Source: Hyphomicrobiales bacterium
GTDB taxonomy: Bacteria; Pseudomonadota; Alphaproteobacteria; Rhizobiales; Rhizobiaceae
Reading direction: 5' to 3'
NCBI GenBank assembly: GCA_900489925.1
Contig: UEHQ01000009.1
Span: 62,001 to 126,000, forward strand
DNA length: 64,000 nt
Shown here: positions 17,329 to 26,891 of the stretch, piece after piece
How the letters are laid out: each line of letters starts with the position of its first letter
Numbering within the stretch: position 1 is the first letter of the stretch
Notes under the pieces: generated by a model
What the model was told of the DNA's origin: nothing
The model's database searches: none
The model's input: the letters and a program-made list of their open reading frames with translations, nothing else
Position numbers and translations under genes: made by a program

Positions 17329-18777
17329 ATGATCCGTTTGGGTGGGAAATACCAGCATCTCGTTCATGGCTTTGGCTGTGGTTGCCTTTCACCTGAGGTC
17401 CAGCATGCCTCGCGCAGGCTCGAAGATCTCAGCCGGCGCGGCGTTCTCGCCGGGCTCGGCGCAGCCTTCTTTGCCGCCGCGGCACCACCAATCGCCTTTG
17501 CACAGGCTCCCGCCTCACCCTCCAAGATTCTCCTGAAACAGGCAAAGGTCTTCGACGGAAAGTCTTCCACGGCGCAGTCCGGTGTGCAGGTCCTGATCGA
17601 GGGCAGCAGGATTGCCGCCATCGACACCACCAACAGCGCCCCGCCGGCGGACGCCACCGTCATTGACTGCGGTGGACGCTTCCTGATGCCCGGTCTGATC
17701 GACGCACACTGGCACAGCCTCTTTGCCGCCGTCCCCGTTGCAACGGCCGTAACGGGCGATCCCGGCGTGATCTTTACCGCATCGACCGCGGAAGCGCAGC
17801 GCACTCTGTTGCGCGGATTTACGACGGTCCGCGATGTCGGCGGTCCGGTCTTTACCTTCAAGCAGGCAATCGACACCGGCATCATACCCGGTCCACGGAT
17901 CTATCCCTCAGGCGCCATGATCACGACTTCGGGCGGTCACGGCGACCTCAGGATGCTGACGGACATACCGCGCACCCCCGCCCAACTCAGCATCGTCGAA
18001 ACGTCGGGCGGCGCCATGATCGCCGACAGCGCGGCCGAGGTGCAGCTTCGCGTTCGCGAGCAGTTCATGCAGGGAGCATCTCAGATCAAGATGGTCGGTG
18101 GCGGCGGCGTTTCATCCCCCCGCAGCCCGCTCGACATGACCACATTCAGCGAAAGCGATCTCAGGGCCGGCATTGCAGTGGCGCAGGATTGGAATACCTA
18201 TGTCACCGTCCATGCCTATGCGCCGAAGACCGTACAGCGCGCCATCGCGGCCGGCGCAGCCTGCATCGAGCACGCCCACCTGATGGACGAAGACACGGCA
18301 AGGCTGATGGCGGACAAGGGAATCTGGCTCAGTATCCAGCCGTTCCTCAGCGTGGAAGATTCCGTACCCCTCACCGGCCCCTCCGCTGAACGTCTGCAAC
18401 AGGTATTTGCCGGCACCCTCACCGCCTATGAGTTCGCCCGCAAATACAAGATCAAGACGGCATGGGGCTCCGATATGCTGTTTTCGCCCGACATGACGGC
18501 ACGGCAGGGAACGATGTTGACACATCTCAGTCGCTGGTACTCCAACGCCGAGATCCTGCAGATGGCCACGTCGACGAATGCAGAACTGCTGGCGCTCAGC
18601 GGCCCGCGCAACCCGTACCCGGGCAAGCTGGGCGTGCTGGAGGCCGGCGCCTTCGCAGACATGCTCGTCGTGGATGGCAATCCCCTCGAAGACATCAATC
18701 TTCTGAACCAGCCGGAAAAGAGCCTGGCTGTCATCATCAAGGACGGCAAGGTCTTCAAGAACACGTTGGCGGCCTAG
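17329..18777 (+). CDS. Tat-exported metal-dependent amidohydrolase
   Basis: 482 residues. A twin-arginine signal SRRGVLAGLG (residues 35-44) followed by an Ala-rich hydrophobic run and AFAQA indicates export to the periplasm by Tat. A 34-residue leader with CGC lies before the signal, which is unusually long; a start further in is possible, but no ATG is available before the RR. The amidohydrolase fold shows the HxH pair in GLIDAHWHS, a probable carboxylated Lys in SQIKMVGGGG, metal His in VTVHAYAP and IEHAHLMDED, and the Asp in AWGSDMLF. This pattern is that of the prolidase/imidazolonepropionase-like group. Substrate unknown. It converges with the AraC regulator gene. Confidence 0.82.
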   Translation: MIRLGGKYQHLVHGFGCGCLSPEVQHASRRLEDLSRRGVLAGLGAAFFAAAAPPIAFAQAPASPSKILLKQAKVFDGKSSTAQSGVQVLIEGSRIAAIDTTNSAPPADATVIDCGGRFLMPGLIDAHWHSLFAAVPVATAVTGDPGVIFTASTAEAQRTLLRGFTTVRDVGGPVFTFKQAIDTGIIPGPRIYPSGAMITTSGGHGDLRMLTDIPRTPAQLSIVETSGGAMIADSAAEVQLRVREQFMQGASQIKMVGGGGVSSPRSPLDMTTFSESDLRAGIAVAQDWNTYVTVHAYAPKTVQRAIAAGAACIEHAHLMDEDTARLMADKGIWLSIQPFLSVEDSVPLTGPSAERLQQVFAGTLTAYEFARKYKIKTAWGSDMLFSPDMTARQGTMLTHLSRWYSNAEILQMATSTNAELLALSGPRNPYPGKLGVLEAGAFADMLVVDGNPLEDINLLNQPEKSLAVIIKDGKVFKNTLAA

Positions 18778-18798
18778 CCCAGCGACTAGGGTTCGCCG

Positions 18799-19752
18799 TC
18801 AGTCGGCCGCGAGCAGCGTCTCCTCGTCCGCAGCCGAGGCGGCGTACTGGCCGCGGCTGTATTGCCGTGGCGAGCAGCCCATGACGCGCTTGAAAGCCGT
18901 GCTGAAGGCCGCTTCGGACTCGTAGCCGAGGGACGGTGCAATAATAGAGATCGGGTCCCTGGAATTTTCGAGCCTGTCGCTCGCGAGCAGCATGCGCCAA
19001 TGCGCGAGATATTCCATCGGCGAAGTGCCGACGGTCTCCTTGAATCTCTGAGCGAAGGTAGACCGCGACATGCCGGCACGGGCGGCCAATGTCTGCAGCG
19101 TCCAACGCCTTGCCGGATCGTCGTGCATCGCATTCATCGCCACGCTCATCTGCCTGTCAGCAAGCGCAAAGAGCCAGCCGACACCGTTTCCCGATTGCTC
19201 GGCCAGATGCAGGCGCAGCGCCTGCACAAGGGTCATGTGAGCAAGATGCTGCACAACGAGGTAGCCACCCGGCTGCTGCTCCCGCAGCTCCCGCATCATG
19301 CGTTCGACAGACCAGCGCAGCGCCGCCTGGCTCGCCTCGTCCCTCAGGAGGACGATCGGCGGCAGCATCCGCAGCAGGATGTCGGCGTGATTGCCCGAGA
19401 GGCCAAAACGGCTGCTGACCAGAGAAAAATCACCCCCTCCATTCAGCGTGGCGATACCGCCTTTGCGCAGCGGCGAGAAGATCGTGCTTCCGGCAACCGG
19501 CGTCAGGCCGAGATCCGTCGCGAGACGAAAGGGCCTCCCGCTCGGCAGAAGAAAGCAGTCCCCGGCCTGAAGGCGAACCGGCTCCGCGCTTCCCTCGACC
19601 GAAAGCCAGCATTCACCGGAAACGACGGCACCGCACTTGATGCCTCCCTGCTGATCCGGAAACTGTATGGCCCAAGCTCCGGCAGCCTCGAAACCGGCCG
19701 AAAGATGATTGCGAGGCTTAAGCAACGACAGCACATTTGAGAGCGGATCCAT
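18799..19752 (-). CDS. AraC family regulator with N-terminal cupin domain
   Basis: 317 residues from the ATG at 19752 (MDPLSNVLSLLKPRNH), preceded by a GGGATGG stretch; an ATG 15 codons upstream is the alternative. The N-terminal ~180 residues are a cupin_6-type sensor (GECWLSVEGSAEPVRLQAGDCFLLPSGRPF), and the C-terminal ~100 residues a double helix-turn-helix with TLAARAGMSRSTFAQRFKETVG and the second-helix block LGYESEAAFSTAFKRVMGCSPRQY. It is divergent from an SDR gene with 127 bases between, a common arrangement in which the regulator controls the oxidoreductase. The effector is unknown. Confidence 0.88.
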   Translation of the reverse strand: MDPLSNVLSLLKPRNHLSAGFEAAGAWAIQFPDQQGGIKCGAVVSGECWLSVEGSAEPVRLQAGDCFLLPSGRPFRLATDLGLTPVAGSTIFSPLRKGGIATLNGGGDFSLVSSRFGLSGNHADILLRMLPPIVLLRDEASQAALRWSVERMMRELREQQPGGYLVVQHLAHMTLVQALRLHLAEQSGNGVGWLFALADRQMSVAMNAMHDDPARRWTLQTLAARAGMSRSTFAQRFKETVGTSPMEYLAHWRMLLASDRLENSRDPISIIAPSLGYESEAAFSTAFKRVMGCSPRQYSRGQYAASAADEETLLAAD

Positions 19753-19879
19753 CAGCCATCCCGGACGATTGCGAAGATAATACGGACAATACAGCATAGA
19801 CCGTACCTCCTCAATCGCCTAGCCTTGGGTCAACACGGCGCCGCCAGCGGTCGCCGGACAGCAACAAGGAGAGATTATC

Positions 19880-20770
19880 ATGCGCGTTTTCGTCACCGGC
19901 GCCACCGGTTTCGTCGGCTCCGCAGTCGTCCAGGAACTCATTCGGGCGGGCCACCAGGTGGTCGGGCTTGCCCGCTCGGATGCGGCCGCCGCGTCTCTTG
20001 CGGCCGCTGGCGCCGGCGTCCACCGCGGCCACCTGGAGGATCTGGAAAGCCTGCGTAGCGGCGCCGCAGCCGCCGACGGCGTCATCCACACCGGCTTCAT
20101 TCACGACTTCTCCAAATTCAAGGAGAACTGCGAGATCGATCGGCACGCCATCGAAGCGCTCGGCGACGCGCTTGCCGGCAGCAATCGGCCGCTGGTCATC
20201 ACTTCAGGAACAGGGCTTCTCCCGCACGGGCGGCTGGCGACCGAAGACGATATGCCAGCGTCAAAGTCGATCCCGCGCGTTGCTTCCGAGGAAGCCGCCG
20301 CAGCGGCGGCCGCCCGAGGCATACCGGTGTCGGTCGTCCGCCTGCCACCATCCGTCCACGGCGATGGCGATCACGGATTCGTCCCGCTCCTGATCGGCAT
20401 CGCTCGCGAAAAGGGTGTTGCGGCCTATATCGGTGAAGGACTGAATGTCTGGCCGGCCGTCCACAGGCTGGATGCGGCTCAGCTCTATAGGCTGGTCCTC
20501 GAGCACTGTTCGGGAAGCGCCCGCTATCACGGCGTTGCCGAGGAAGGCATACCGTTCCGCGATATCGCCGCCGTCATTGGCCGTCGACTGGGCGTGCCGG
20601 TCGTCGCCAAATCCGCTGAGGAAGCGGTCGACCACTTCGGCTGGTTCACGCATTTCGCAGGGATGGGAAATCCTGCGACAAGCCAGCGGACACGCGAACT
20701 CCTGGGCTGGCAGCCGACACATCCGGGGCTGATCGCAGATCTCGATAGGCCGGCCTATTTCAACGCCTAG
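19880..20770 (+). CDS. SDR family NAD(P)-dependent oxidoreductase (atypical/extended)
   Basis: 296 residues. The Rossmann loop is [16 protein letters not shown] at the N-terminus, the extended-SDR form TGxxGFxG. The acidic-to-neutral switch after strand 2 (LARSDAAA) suggests NADP rather than NAD. The central segment [20 protein letters not shown] and [19 protein letters not shown] match the NAD-dependent epimerase/dehydratase branch often annotated as SDR with AraC neighbours. The usual YxxxK catalytic pair is not seen in canonical form, so it may be an atypical member. AGGAG at 19869-19873 is a strong ribosome site. Probably controlled by the divergent AraC protein. Confidence 0.85.
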   Translation: MRVFVTGATGFVGSAVVQELIRAGHQVVGLARSDAAAASLAAAGAGVHRGHLEDLESLRSGAAAADGVIHTGFIHDFSKFKENCEIDRHAIEALGDALAGSNRPLVITSGTGLLPHGRLATEDDMPASKSIPRVASEEAAAAAAARGIPVSVVRLPPSVHGDGDHGFVPLLIGIAREKGVAAYIGEGLNVWPAVHRLDAAQLYRLVLEHCSGSARYHGVAEEGIPFRDIAAVIGRRLGVPVVAKSAEEAVDHFGWFTHFAGMGNPATSQRTRELLGWQPTHPGLIADLDRPAYFNA

Positions 20771-20776
20771 CCTGTC

Positions 20777-20810
20777 GCCGTAGCGGCAGCGCGCCCGCTG
20801 CCGCTACGGC
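20777..20810. terminator. 14-bp perfect hairpin between convergent genes
   Basis: GCCGTAGCGGCAGC (20777-20790) pairs exactly with GCTGCCGCTACGGC (20797-20810) around a 6-base loop. It sits between the convergent SDR and LssY-domain genes and covers the stop codon of the latter. No T-run follows on either strand, so it may act as a bidirectional stop with Rho or as an RNA-stabilising hairpin. Confidence 0.55.
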
Positions 20811-21520
20811 GTGTTGTCCTTGACGGCCAAAACCCCAATCAGCGCCTTGCCATCGGTGAAGTAGGGATCGCCGCCGCCGTTGCGGCCCGTCTTCGTTGCC
20901 CCGACACCCGCAATCTCGTAGGTCGAGGCCAACTGTCCTGCCTTGAGAAGATCGCCGATCAACAGGTTTCGCTCGGCATCGACATCGGCGCCGATGTGGT
21001 GGGTGATCTGGCCGGTATCGTGACTGAAGCCAACGCCGCGATCGAAGCTCGCCGAGCCTAACCAGATCGGGCGGCCGTCGTCACCGATCTCCTTGGTCTG
21101 CCAGAAGCGCACATGGTTACGCTCGTCGGCACTCTTTCCAACGGCCTTCTCGAACGCCAGATCCTGCTTGCGACCCTCGAAAAGCAGCGGGCTGACTGGA
21201 GCATCGAGGTCGGGCCGATCAAGCACGACACTCAGGCCGATTTCGGCCGAGGTGCGCAGCGTCACCTTGTCGGCGGGGTCCCACCCGGCGGCGGTGAATG
21301 CCCGGAGGATCTGCTCCTTGGAGCCGACAAGCCCGACGTTGATCGGATCGCCGGGAATGTCCTGTTCGGTGCGCGTGACCATCGGGCCGAAGTCGGCGAC
21401 CCGGCCGGCATCACGGAAGATCCAGATCTCCGGAACGACGAAATAGGCAAGCATCAGATAGGCTGCCAGCAGGACCAGCAAGCCGCTCATCGCCATTCGC
21501 GTTTTTGTTCGCTGTCGCAT
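20804..21520 (-). CDS. LssY C-terminal domain protein
   Basis: 238 residues from the ATG at 21520; longer forms starting up to 21583 are possible. One transmembrane helix (residues ~9-30, AMSGLLVLLAAYLMLAYFVVPEIW) anchors a periplasmic LssY-C domain: DPINVGLVGSKEQILRAFTAAGW, a KDLAFEKAVG...RNHVRFW block, and WLGSASFDRGVGFS-HDTGQITHH. The domain is found fused to or beside PAP2 phosphatases in Legionella LssY-like proteins, but its own activity is unknown. It is the last gene of the leftward cobS-cobT-esterase series, 93 bases after the phytase-like gene. Confidence 0.78.
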   Translation of the reverse strand: MRQRTKTRMAMSGLLVLLAAYLMLAYFVVPEIWIFRDAGRVADFGPMVTRTEQDIPGDPINVGLVGSKEQILRAFTAAGWDPADKVTLRTSAEIGLSVVLDRPDLDAPVSPLLFEGRKQDLAFEKAVGKSADERNHVRFWQTKEIGDDGRPIWLGSASFDRGVGFSHDTGQITHHIGADVDAERNLLIGDLLKAGQLASTYEIAGVGATKTGRNGGGDPYFTDGKALIGVLAVKDNTP

Positions 21521-21612
21521 CCCCGTCTGCGCCCTGCTCCACCCTGGCGCACCATACATCATTCCGGTTGCCCGATCGAACACGGAAATTTGGTGAAGAG
21601 AACCGCCTCCGG

Positions 21613-22605
21613 CTACTCCACCAGACGGAACTCAAGCATCAGGTTGCGCTGAAGGATCGAATGATTGTCGTCGGAGACGATGACGACGTGCGTGGTACCG
21701 TCGGCGTCCGTGAAGGCGTCGATACCTTCCATGTTGTCGATCTGGTAGCCGAAGTCGGCTTGCATCAGGATCTCACCATCGATCACGGCATCAGGCTTGA
21801 TATCGGTCGACTTTATGCGACGGATGCGCATGCCAATGCCCTCCGCCATGTTGAAGCGACGCTCCAGCAACAGCAGGTCGCCGTTCGGCAGAAAGACACC
21901 GTCCGTGGCGTCATAGTCGCCGTAGTGAGCGAGCGCCAGGCGCCCCTTGAGCGGACCATCGAGAATGGCCGCATAGGCATTGCCATTGGCATCCAGGCTG
22001 CGCTCGGCAACGATCAGCGTTCCACCTTTCAGCGGGCTCTCCTGCGGCGCCACGGCCACCGTTTCAAAGCCGCGATTGGAGCGCAGGGAGCGTCTCTGGA
22101 AGGGAATGGGGATCGTGTCGATGGCGCGGGATGATTCGAAGCCTGGGTTTGGGTACACATCGACACGGTGGTCCTGCTCGAAGGAGACCAGCACGCGATC
22201 GCCATGCAGCGCCAGTCCCTCCGCGTCCATATGGCCCTTGCCTTCGAAGCTCTGCGCAGCCCGGTTCTTCATCGGCGTGATGTCGACTTCCGCCAGACCG
22301 GAAAGACGTCCCTTCGCATCGCGCTCGACGCGGCCCGTTATCCATTGGCCGGTGTCGAGAACGCCGACAAAATGTGTCTGGTCGCTCTCAAAGCGGATCG
22401 ATGACAGGGAGCCGAAGAGGCGGTTGGGAGAAACCATCTCCAAGCCGCCCAGAAACTCGAAAGGCCCGAACCGTGTCTCGTTCGAGCCTATCTTGAAAGC
22501 GGAAATGACCGAACTCTTGACCACGGCTTCGTCGGCCAAAGCCGGCCGCATCCCGGCCGCCAGGCCGAGAACGATCACCGCCGCTCGGGCGAAGGTGGCG
22601 CCCAT
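21613..22605 (-). CDS. esterase-like activity of phytase family protein, periplasmic
   Basis: 330 residues with a signal peptide (ARAAVIVLGLAAGMRPALADE, cleavage near 25). The body is a beta-propeller-like domain: FLGGLEMVSPNRLFGSLSSIRF, HMDAEGLALHGDRVLVSFEQDHRVDVY, NRGFETVAVAP, and DNMEGIDAFTDADGTTHVVIVSDDN, the pattern of the 'esterase-like activity of phytase' domain (PF13449). Substrate and true activity are not established. It begins 6 bases after the cobT stop and is probably co-transcribed with cobST, though a functional link to cobalamin is not evident. Confidence 0.82.
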   Translation of the reverse strand: MGATFARAAVIVLGLAAGMRPALADEAVVKSSVISAFKIGSNETRFGPFEFLGGLEMVSPNRLFGSLSSIRFESDQTHFVGVLDTGQWITGRVERDAKGRLSGLAEVDITPMKNRAAQSFEGKGHMDAEGLALHGDRVLVSFEQDHRVDVYPNPGFESSRAIDTIPIPFQRRSLRSNRGFETVAVAPQESPLKGGTLIVAERSLDANGNAYAAILDGPLKGRLALAHYGDYDATDGVFLPNGDLLLLERRFNMAEGIGMRIRRIKSTDIKPDAVIDGEILMQADFGYQIDNMEGIDAFTDADGTTHVVIVSDDNHSILQRNLMLEFRLVE

Positions 22606-22611
22606 CCGCGC

Positions 22612-24513
22612 TCAGCCGGCGCGACGGGCACGCCCGCCGCGTGGCTGCGCAGTCTTGTCCTCGAAGAGCGAGGCAAGCTGCTCGGTCATCGCGCCGGCCA
22701 GTTCGTCCGCATCGACGATGGTGACGGCGCGACGATAGTAGCGCGTCACGTCGTGGCCGATGCCGATGGCCAGCAGCTCGACCGGAGAGCGGGTCTCGAT
22801 GCGATCGATCACGGCCCGCAGGTGCCGTTCCAGATAATTGCCCGGATTGACCGACAGCGTCGAATCGTCGACCGGCGCACCGTCCGAAATCATCATCAGG
22901 ATCTTGCGTTGCTCGCGCCGGGCAAGAAGGCGATTGTGCGCCCAGATCAGCGCCTCGCCGTCGATGTTTTCCTTGAGCAGCCCCTCGCGCATCATCAGGC
23001 CGAGATTGCTGCGGGCGCGACGCCACGGAGAATCGGCGGACTTGTAAATAATGTGGCGCAGATCGTTGAGGCGGCCCGGGGTTTGCGGCTTGCCGTTGGC
23101 GAGCCACTGTTCGCGCGCCTGCCCGCCCTTCCAGGCCTTGGTGGTAAAGCCCAGGATCTCGACCTTGACGCCGCAACGTTCGAGCGTACGGGCCAGGATA
23201 TCGGCGCAGGTGGCGGCAACGGTGATTGGACGACCGCGCATCGAGCCGGAATTGTCGATCAGCAGCGTCACGACGGTATCGCGGAACTGCGTGTCCCGCT
23301 CCATCTTGAAGGACAGCGCCTGCATCGGGTCGATGATCATGCGCGTCAGGCGCGCCGGATCAAGATAGCCTTCCTCGAGATCGAAGTCCCAAGAGCGGTT
23401 CTGCTGCGCCATCAGGCGGCGCTGCAGGCGGTTGGCCAGGCGACCGACGGCGCCCTGCAGGTGCGCGAGCTGCTTGTCGAGGAAAGCCCGCAGGCGTTCC
23501 AGCTCGGCGGCATCGCACAGCTCTTCGGCGGTGATCGTCTCGTCGAACTCCTCGGTGAAGACGTGATAGTCGACCTTCTCGTTGAAGTCGTCGAACGGCG
23601 TATTCGGACGGCGGGTTTCGCCCGGCGTTTCCGAATCGTCGTCGCCTTCTTCCATCATGTCGTCGTCGGAGATCTCGGCGCCTTCGGTCTCGCCGTCCTC
23701 CATCTGCTCGTCGGCAACTTCGCTGTCTTCAACTGGCGCGGCATCCGAACCGGCGTCGTCGTCGACTTCGTCCTGCTCCTGCTCGTCGCCGCCGGGCTTG
23801 TCTTCCTCGTCCTGCTGGTCGTCGGAATCAGGATCGCTGTCATCGTCGCCATACTCCTCCGCCATTTCCATGGCGGAAAGCATGTTGCGGATGACCTTCG
23901 AAAAGGCCTGCTGGTCGGTGATCACCTCAGCAAGATTGTCGAGTTCAGTCCCGGCCTTCTCCTCGATGAAGGGTCGCCAGAGATCCAACACCTTGCCCGC
24001 CGATGCCGGCGGCTTCTGGCCCGTCAGTTTCTCGCGCACCATCATGGCAACCGCTTCGCCGACGGGAGCGTCTTCCTGCCGCTCGATGCCAGAAAAATTC
24101 GCCTTGGCGTATTTCTCTTCGGTCATGGAGCGCAGGTTGGCGGCCACGCCTTCCATGCGCAGGGCGCCGATCGATTCCACGCGAGCCTGCTCGACGGCAT
24201 CGAAGATGGCGCGAGCGTCGGAGCCCTGCGGCGCCATCGTCGCATGCACTTCCTCGTCGTGGCAGGCAAGCCGCAGCGCCATCGAATCGCCGAGCCCGCG
24301 GGTCACCGCCAGTTCGTGCATCGTCGGGCGCTTGGAAAGCTCGGGCAGGCGAATACGCTCCGCCGTCATTCCGGGGCGTTCGTTGGCGAAGGTCACCTCG
24401 ACCTCGCCGTCGCCGGCAATTGCGCGCACGCTGCCGGTTATCGCCCGGCGCAACGGCTCCACGTCGACGGGCGCACCGGGCTTTGCTTTCGAATTGTCAC
24501 CACGAGCTGCCAT
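22612..24513 (-). CDS. cobT: cobaltochelatase subunit CobT
   Basis: 633 residues, the usual length. CobT with CobS forms the AAA+/VWA chaperone module of the aerobic cobaltochelatase; together with CobN it inserts Co2+ into hydrogenobyrinate a,c-diamide in adenosylcobalamin synthesis. The N-terminal CobT domain is followed by a very acidic stretch of ~100 residues (runs such as [16 protein letters not shown]) around residues 210-310, then a C-terminal von Willebrand A domain with the MIDAS motif DNSGSMRG near residue 405. The gene is 12 bases downstream of cobS. cobN is not in the window. Confidence 0.95.
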   Translation of the reverse strand: MAARGDNSKAKPGAPVDVEPLRRAITGSVRAIAGDGEVEVTFANERPGMTAERIRLPELSKRPTMHELAVTRGLGDSMALRLACHDEEVHATMAPQGSDARAIFDAVEQARVESIGALRMEGVAANLRSMTEEKYAKANFSGIERQEDAPVGEAVAMMVREKLTGQKPPASAGKVLDLWRPFIEEKAGTELDNLAEVITDQQAFSKVIRNMLSAMEMAEEYGDDDSDPDSDDQQDEEDKPGGDEQEQDEVDDDAGSDAAPVEDSEVADEQMEDGETEGAEISDDDMMEEGDDDSETPGETRRPNTPFDDFNEKVDYHVFTEEFDETITAEELCDAAELERLRAFLDKQLAHLQGAVGRLANRLQRRLMAQQNRSWDFDLEEGYLDPARLTRMIIDPMQALSFKMERDTQFRDTVVTLLIDNSGSMRGRPITVAATCADILARTLERCGVKVEILGFTTKAWKGGQAREQWLANGKPQTPGRLNDLRHIIYKSADSPWRRARSNLGLMMREGLLKENIDGEALIWAHNRLLARREQRKILMMISDGAPVDDSTLSVNPGNYLERHLRAVIDRIETRSPVELLAIGIGHDVTRYYRRAVTIVDADELAGAMTEQLASLFEDKTAQPRGGRARRAG

Positions 24514-24525
24514 GATCGATCGGCC

Positions 24526-25518
24526 TTAGGCCTCCAGAACGATATTGGCAGCACTTTCCTTCAGCTCGACGCCAAAGGCGCGCTGATAGTGTTCGGCAAC
24601 CAACGGGCGCTCCAGCTCGTCGCACTTGTTGAGGAAGGTGACGCGGAAGGCAAAGGCGATATCACCGAAGATCTCGGCGTTCTCGGCCCAGGTGATGACC
24701 GTACGCGGGCTCATGACGGTCGAGAGATCGCCGTTCATGAACGAAGCGCGGGTCAGATCGGCAACGCGCACCATCTTGGAGACGGTGTCGCGACCATTCT
24801 TGTCCTTGCCGAAGCTCTTTACCTTGGCGGCAACGATGTTCACTTCGTGGTCGTGCGGCAGGTAGTTCAGCGTCGAGACGATCGACCAACGGTCCATCTG
24901 CGCCTGGTTGATCTGCTGCGTGCCGTGATAGAGGCCGGTGGTGTCGCCGAGACCGATCGTGTTTGCCGTCGCAAACAGACGGAAGGCCGGGTGAGGACGG
25001 ATGACGCGGCTCTGGTCGAGCAGCGTCAGGCGACCGGACGATTCCAGCACGCGCTGGATGACGAACATGACGTCAGGGCGGCCGGCGTCGTATTCGTCGA
25101 AGACGAGCGCGACATTGTGCTGGTAGGCCCAGGGCAGAATGCCGTCCTTGAATTCGGTAATCTGCAGGCCATCCTTGACGACGATGGCGTCCTTGCCGAC
25201 GAGATCGATACGGCTGACGTGGCTGTCGAGGTTGATACGCACGCACGGCCAGTTGAGGCGCGCTGCGACCTGTTCGATGTGCGAGGACTTGCCGGTGCCG
25301 TGGTAGCCGGAGATCATCACGCGTCGGTTATGAGCAAAACCGGCAATGATGGCGAGTGTGGTTTCGCGGTCGAAGAGATAATCGGGATCGAGATCCGGAA
25401 CATAGGCGCTGCCCTGGCTGTAGGCCGGAACGCGGATGTCGGAATCGATGCCGAAGACCTCCCTGACCGAAACGGTGGTGTCCGGAAGCTCCGAAATATC
25501 AAGGTCAATCTTGCTCAT
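24526..25518 (-). CDS. cobS: cobaltochelatase subunit CobS
   Basis: 330 residues. AAA+ ATPase ring of the aerobic cobaltochelatase. Walker A is [10 protein letters not shown], Walker [16 protein letters not shown], sensor-type residues in [17 protein letters not shown]. The start at 25518 gives [16 protein letters not shown] with GGAG five bases upstream; the overlapping ATG at 25521 is too close to that site, and an ATG at 25578 lies too far out. Upstream there are 313 bases without a gene and no recognisable cobalamin riboswitch box. It forms an operon with cobT. Confidence 0.95.
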   Translation of the reverse strand: MSKIDLDISELPDTTVSVREVFGIDSDIRVPAYSQGSAYVPDLDPDYLFDRETTLAIIAGFAHNRRVMISGYHGTGKSSHIEQVAARLNWPCVRINLDSHVSRIDLVGKDAIVVKDGLQITEFKDGILPWAYQHNVALVFDEYDAGRPDVMFVIQRVLESSGRLTLLDQSRVIRPHPAFRLFATANTIGLGDTTGLYHGTQQINQAQMDRWSIVSTLNYLPHDHEVNIVAAKVKSFGKDKNGRDTVSKMVRVADLTRASFMNGDLSTVMSPRTVITWAENAEIFGDIAFAFRVTFLNKCDELERPLVAEHYQRAFGVELKESAANIVLEA

Positions 25519-25831
25519 CATGTCTCCAAGGCGGGTGACCGACACCCGACCAAATTGTCTAGCCCATTTCGCAACCATGACGCCGCAGAGAAACTCCGCG
25601 CCCGCTCATGTCGGAACGTCGGCGATGCTTCTCCGGGACTGAAACGAAACCTCGGGGGCGAACACGTCGATCGCTAGCGAGCATTCTTGAACATAGTCCC
25701 GGACAAGAAACGCCGCGTCCGGAAGTGACCGAGGCGCCTGTGGGACAAACGCAGAAACACATGCCGCGGTTGCCTGCGGCCTCAGCCGATCTGGACCATA
25801 CCTGATTGAAGACCAAGAGCAAGGACGGGAA
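25519..25831. other. intergenic region between cobS and the DnaJ-domain gene, nothing recognised
   Basis: 313 bases. It must contain the promoter of cobS (leftward). No B12-box (GCCACTG-type) or other riboswitch landmark is seen, and no open frame looks coding. Confidence 0.5.
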
Positions 25832-26446
25832 TTAACAAAAACCGTTCTGTTTCAATAATTGATAGGCCTGGATGACGGCGCGGAAGCGTTCTTCGGAACC
25901 GCGGTCACCACCATTGGCGTCCGGGTGGTGCTTCTTCACCAGTTCCTTGTAGCGGCTCTTGATCTCCGACGATGTGGCATTGGCAGCAAGGTTCATCGTG
26001 TCGAAGGCCTTGGCTTCCAGGCTTTTCAGCTTGCGCTGTTCGGGAAAGCGCGGACCGCTGCTCTTCGCATCCTTGACGAAGCCGAAGGGATCACGAACGC
26101 GGGTGTAGGCACCGGAACGGACCTCGGACTGGATCGGGCTGTCTTTGGCCGACTTGTTGACCCCAACGGTCCAGGTCGGACGATGGCCGGTGATCGCTTC
26201 CTTCTGGTAGCGCGCGATCTCGCCGTCAGACAGGCCGGAGAAGTAGTTGTAGCCCTTGTTGTATTCTTTGACGTGCTCGAAGCAGAAGAGAAAGAACTGT
26301 CCCTCGGCATTGCGCCCCACCGGAGCGCGATGCACGCCTTTCTTGTCACAGCCGTCCCACTGACAGGAAGGGGGAGCCTGTTCGGGTTCCTGCTCGCGTT
26401 TGCGGCGGGTGCGGATGCGGTCGAAGTATTTGGAATCGAGTCTCAT
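25832..26446 (-). CDS. DnaJ (J) domain-containing protein
   Basis: 204 residues from the ATG at 26446 (MRLDSKYFDRIRTRRKR). The J domain is at the C-terminus, about residues 150-204: AFDTMNLAANATSSEIKSRYKELVKKHHPDANGGDRGSEERFRA, with the diagnostic HPD. The N-terminal part has a CxxxxCxxKG segment (CQWDGCDKKGVHRAP) that could bind metal, and FCFEHVKEYNKGYNYF. C-terminal J proteins of this type stimulate DnaK in alphaproteobacteria; the client is unknown. The gene is divergent from bolA with 104 bases between the starts, a neighbourhood found in many rhizobia. Confidence 0.9.
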   Translation of the reverse strand: MRLDSKYFDRIRTRRKREQEPEQAPPSCQWDGCDKKGVHRAPVGRNAEGQFFLFCFEHVKEYNKGYNYFSGLSDGEIARYQKEAITGHRPTWTVGVNKSAKDSPIQSEVRSGAYTRVRDPFGFVKDAKSSGPRFPEQRKLKSLEAKAFDTMNLAANATSSEIKSRYKELVKKHHPDANGGDRGSEERFRAVIQAYQLLKQNGFC

Positions 26447-26550
26447 GACGGCGCTAATTATGGGGCCCAGAAGAGTGGACGACAAGAATTGACAAACGGG
26501 AATGTTGCTGGCTTGGTGGGAACCTTTTTCGCAAGCGGCAAGATCGGACC

Positions 26551-26832
26551 ATGACCCTGCAATCCTCTATCGAAGAAAAGCTGGTGGCGGCTTTCGCGCC
26601 CGAACGCCTGAGCGTCATCAACGAAAGTCATCTGCACGCCGGTCACCAGCCCGACATTACAGGGACGGGCGAGACCCACATGCGCGTACGCATCGTATCC
26701 GCCCGATTCGCCGGCATGACACGGCTGGCGCGTCACCGCGCCATTACGGAGTTGTTGAAGCCGGAGCTGGATGCCGGATTGCATGCGTTGGCCGTGGAGC
26801 CTGCAGCGCCCGGCGAGCCGGTACGCTGGTAG
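26551..26832 (+). CDS. bolA: BolA family protein
   Basis: 93 residues, one BolA domain. Family marks: SIEEKLVAAFAPERLSVINESHLHAGH with the conserved His-rich ESHxHxGH, ETHMRVRIVSARFAGMTRLARHRAITELL, and ALAVEPAAP. BolA proteins pair with monothiol glutaredoxins in Fe-S cluster and iron regulation; in rhizobia there are usually two paralogues and this one is next to the J-domain gene. In Sinorhizobium a BolA has been linked to iron sensing, but which paralogue this is cannot be decided. Confidence 0.93.
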   Translation: MTLQSSIEEKLVAAFAPERLSVINESHLHAGHQPDITGTGETHMRVRIVSARFAGMTRLARHRAITELLKPELDAGLHALAVEPAAPGEPVRW

Positions 26833-26891
26833 GCGGACAGAACGCTATATGGTGATGCAGCCGCCTTTTCCCAAGGCCGCTGCTCATCGAC

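Noticed and set aside
22753..25677. 974-codon open frame on the + strand opposite cobT and cobS
   Set aside because: Antisense shadow of two clearly coding genes with GC-rich third positions; it crosses the gene boundary, has no family match and no ribosome site.
25519..25831. Possible cobalamin riboswitch upstream of cobS
   Set aside because: No B12-box-like sequence or the expected multi-stem architecture was found on the coding strand.
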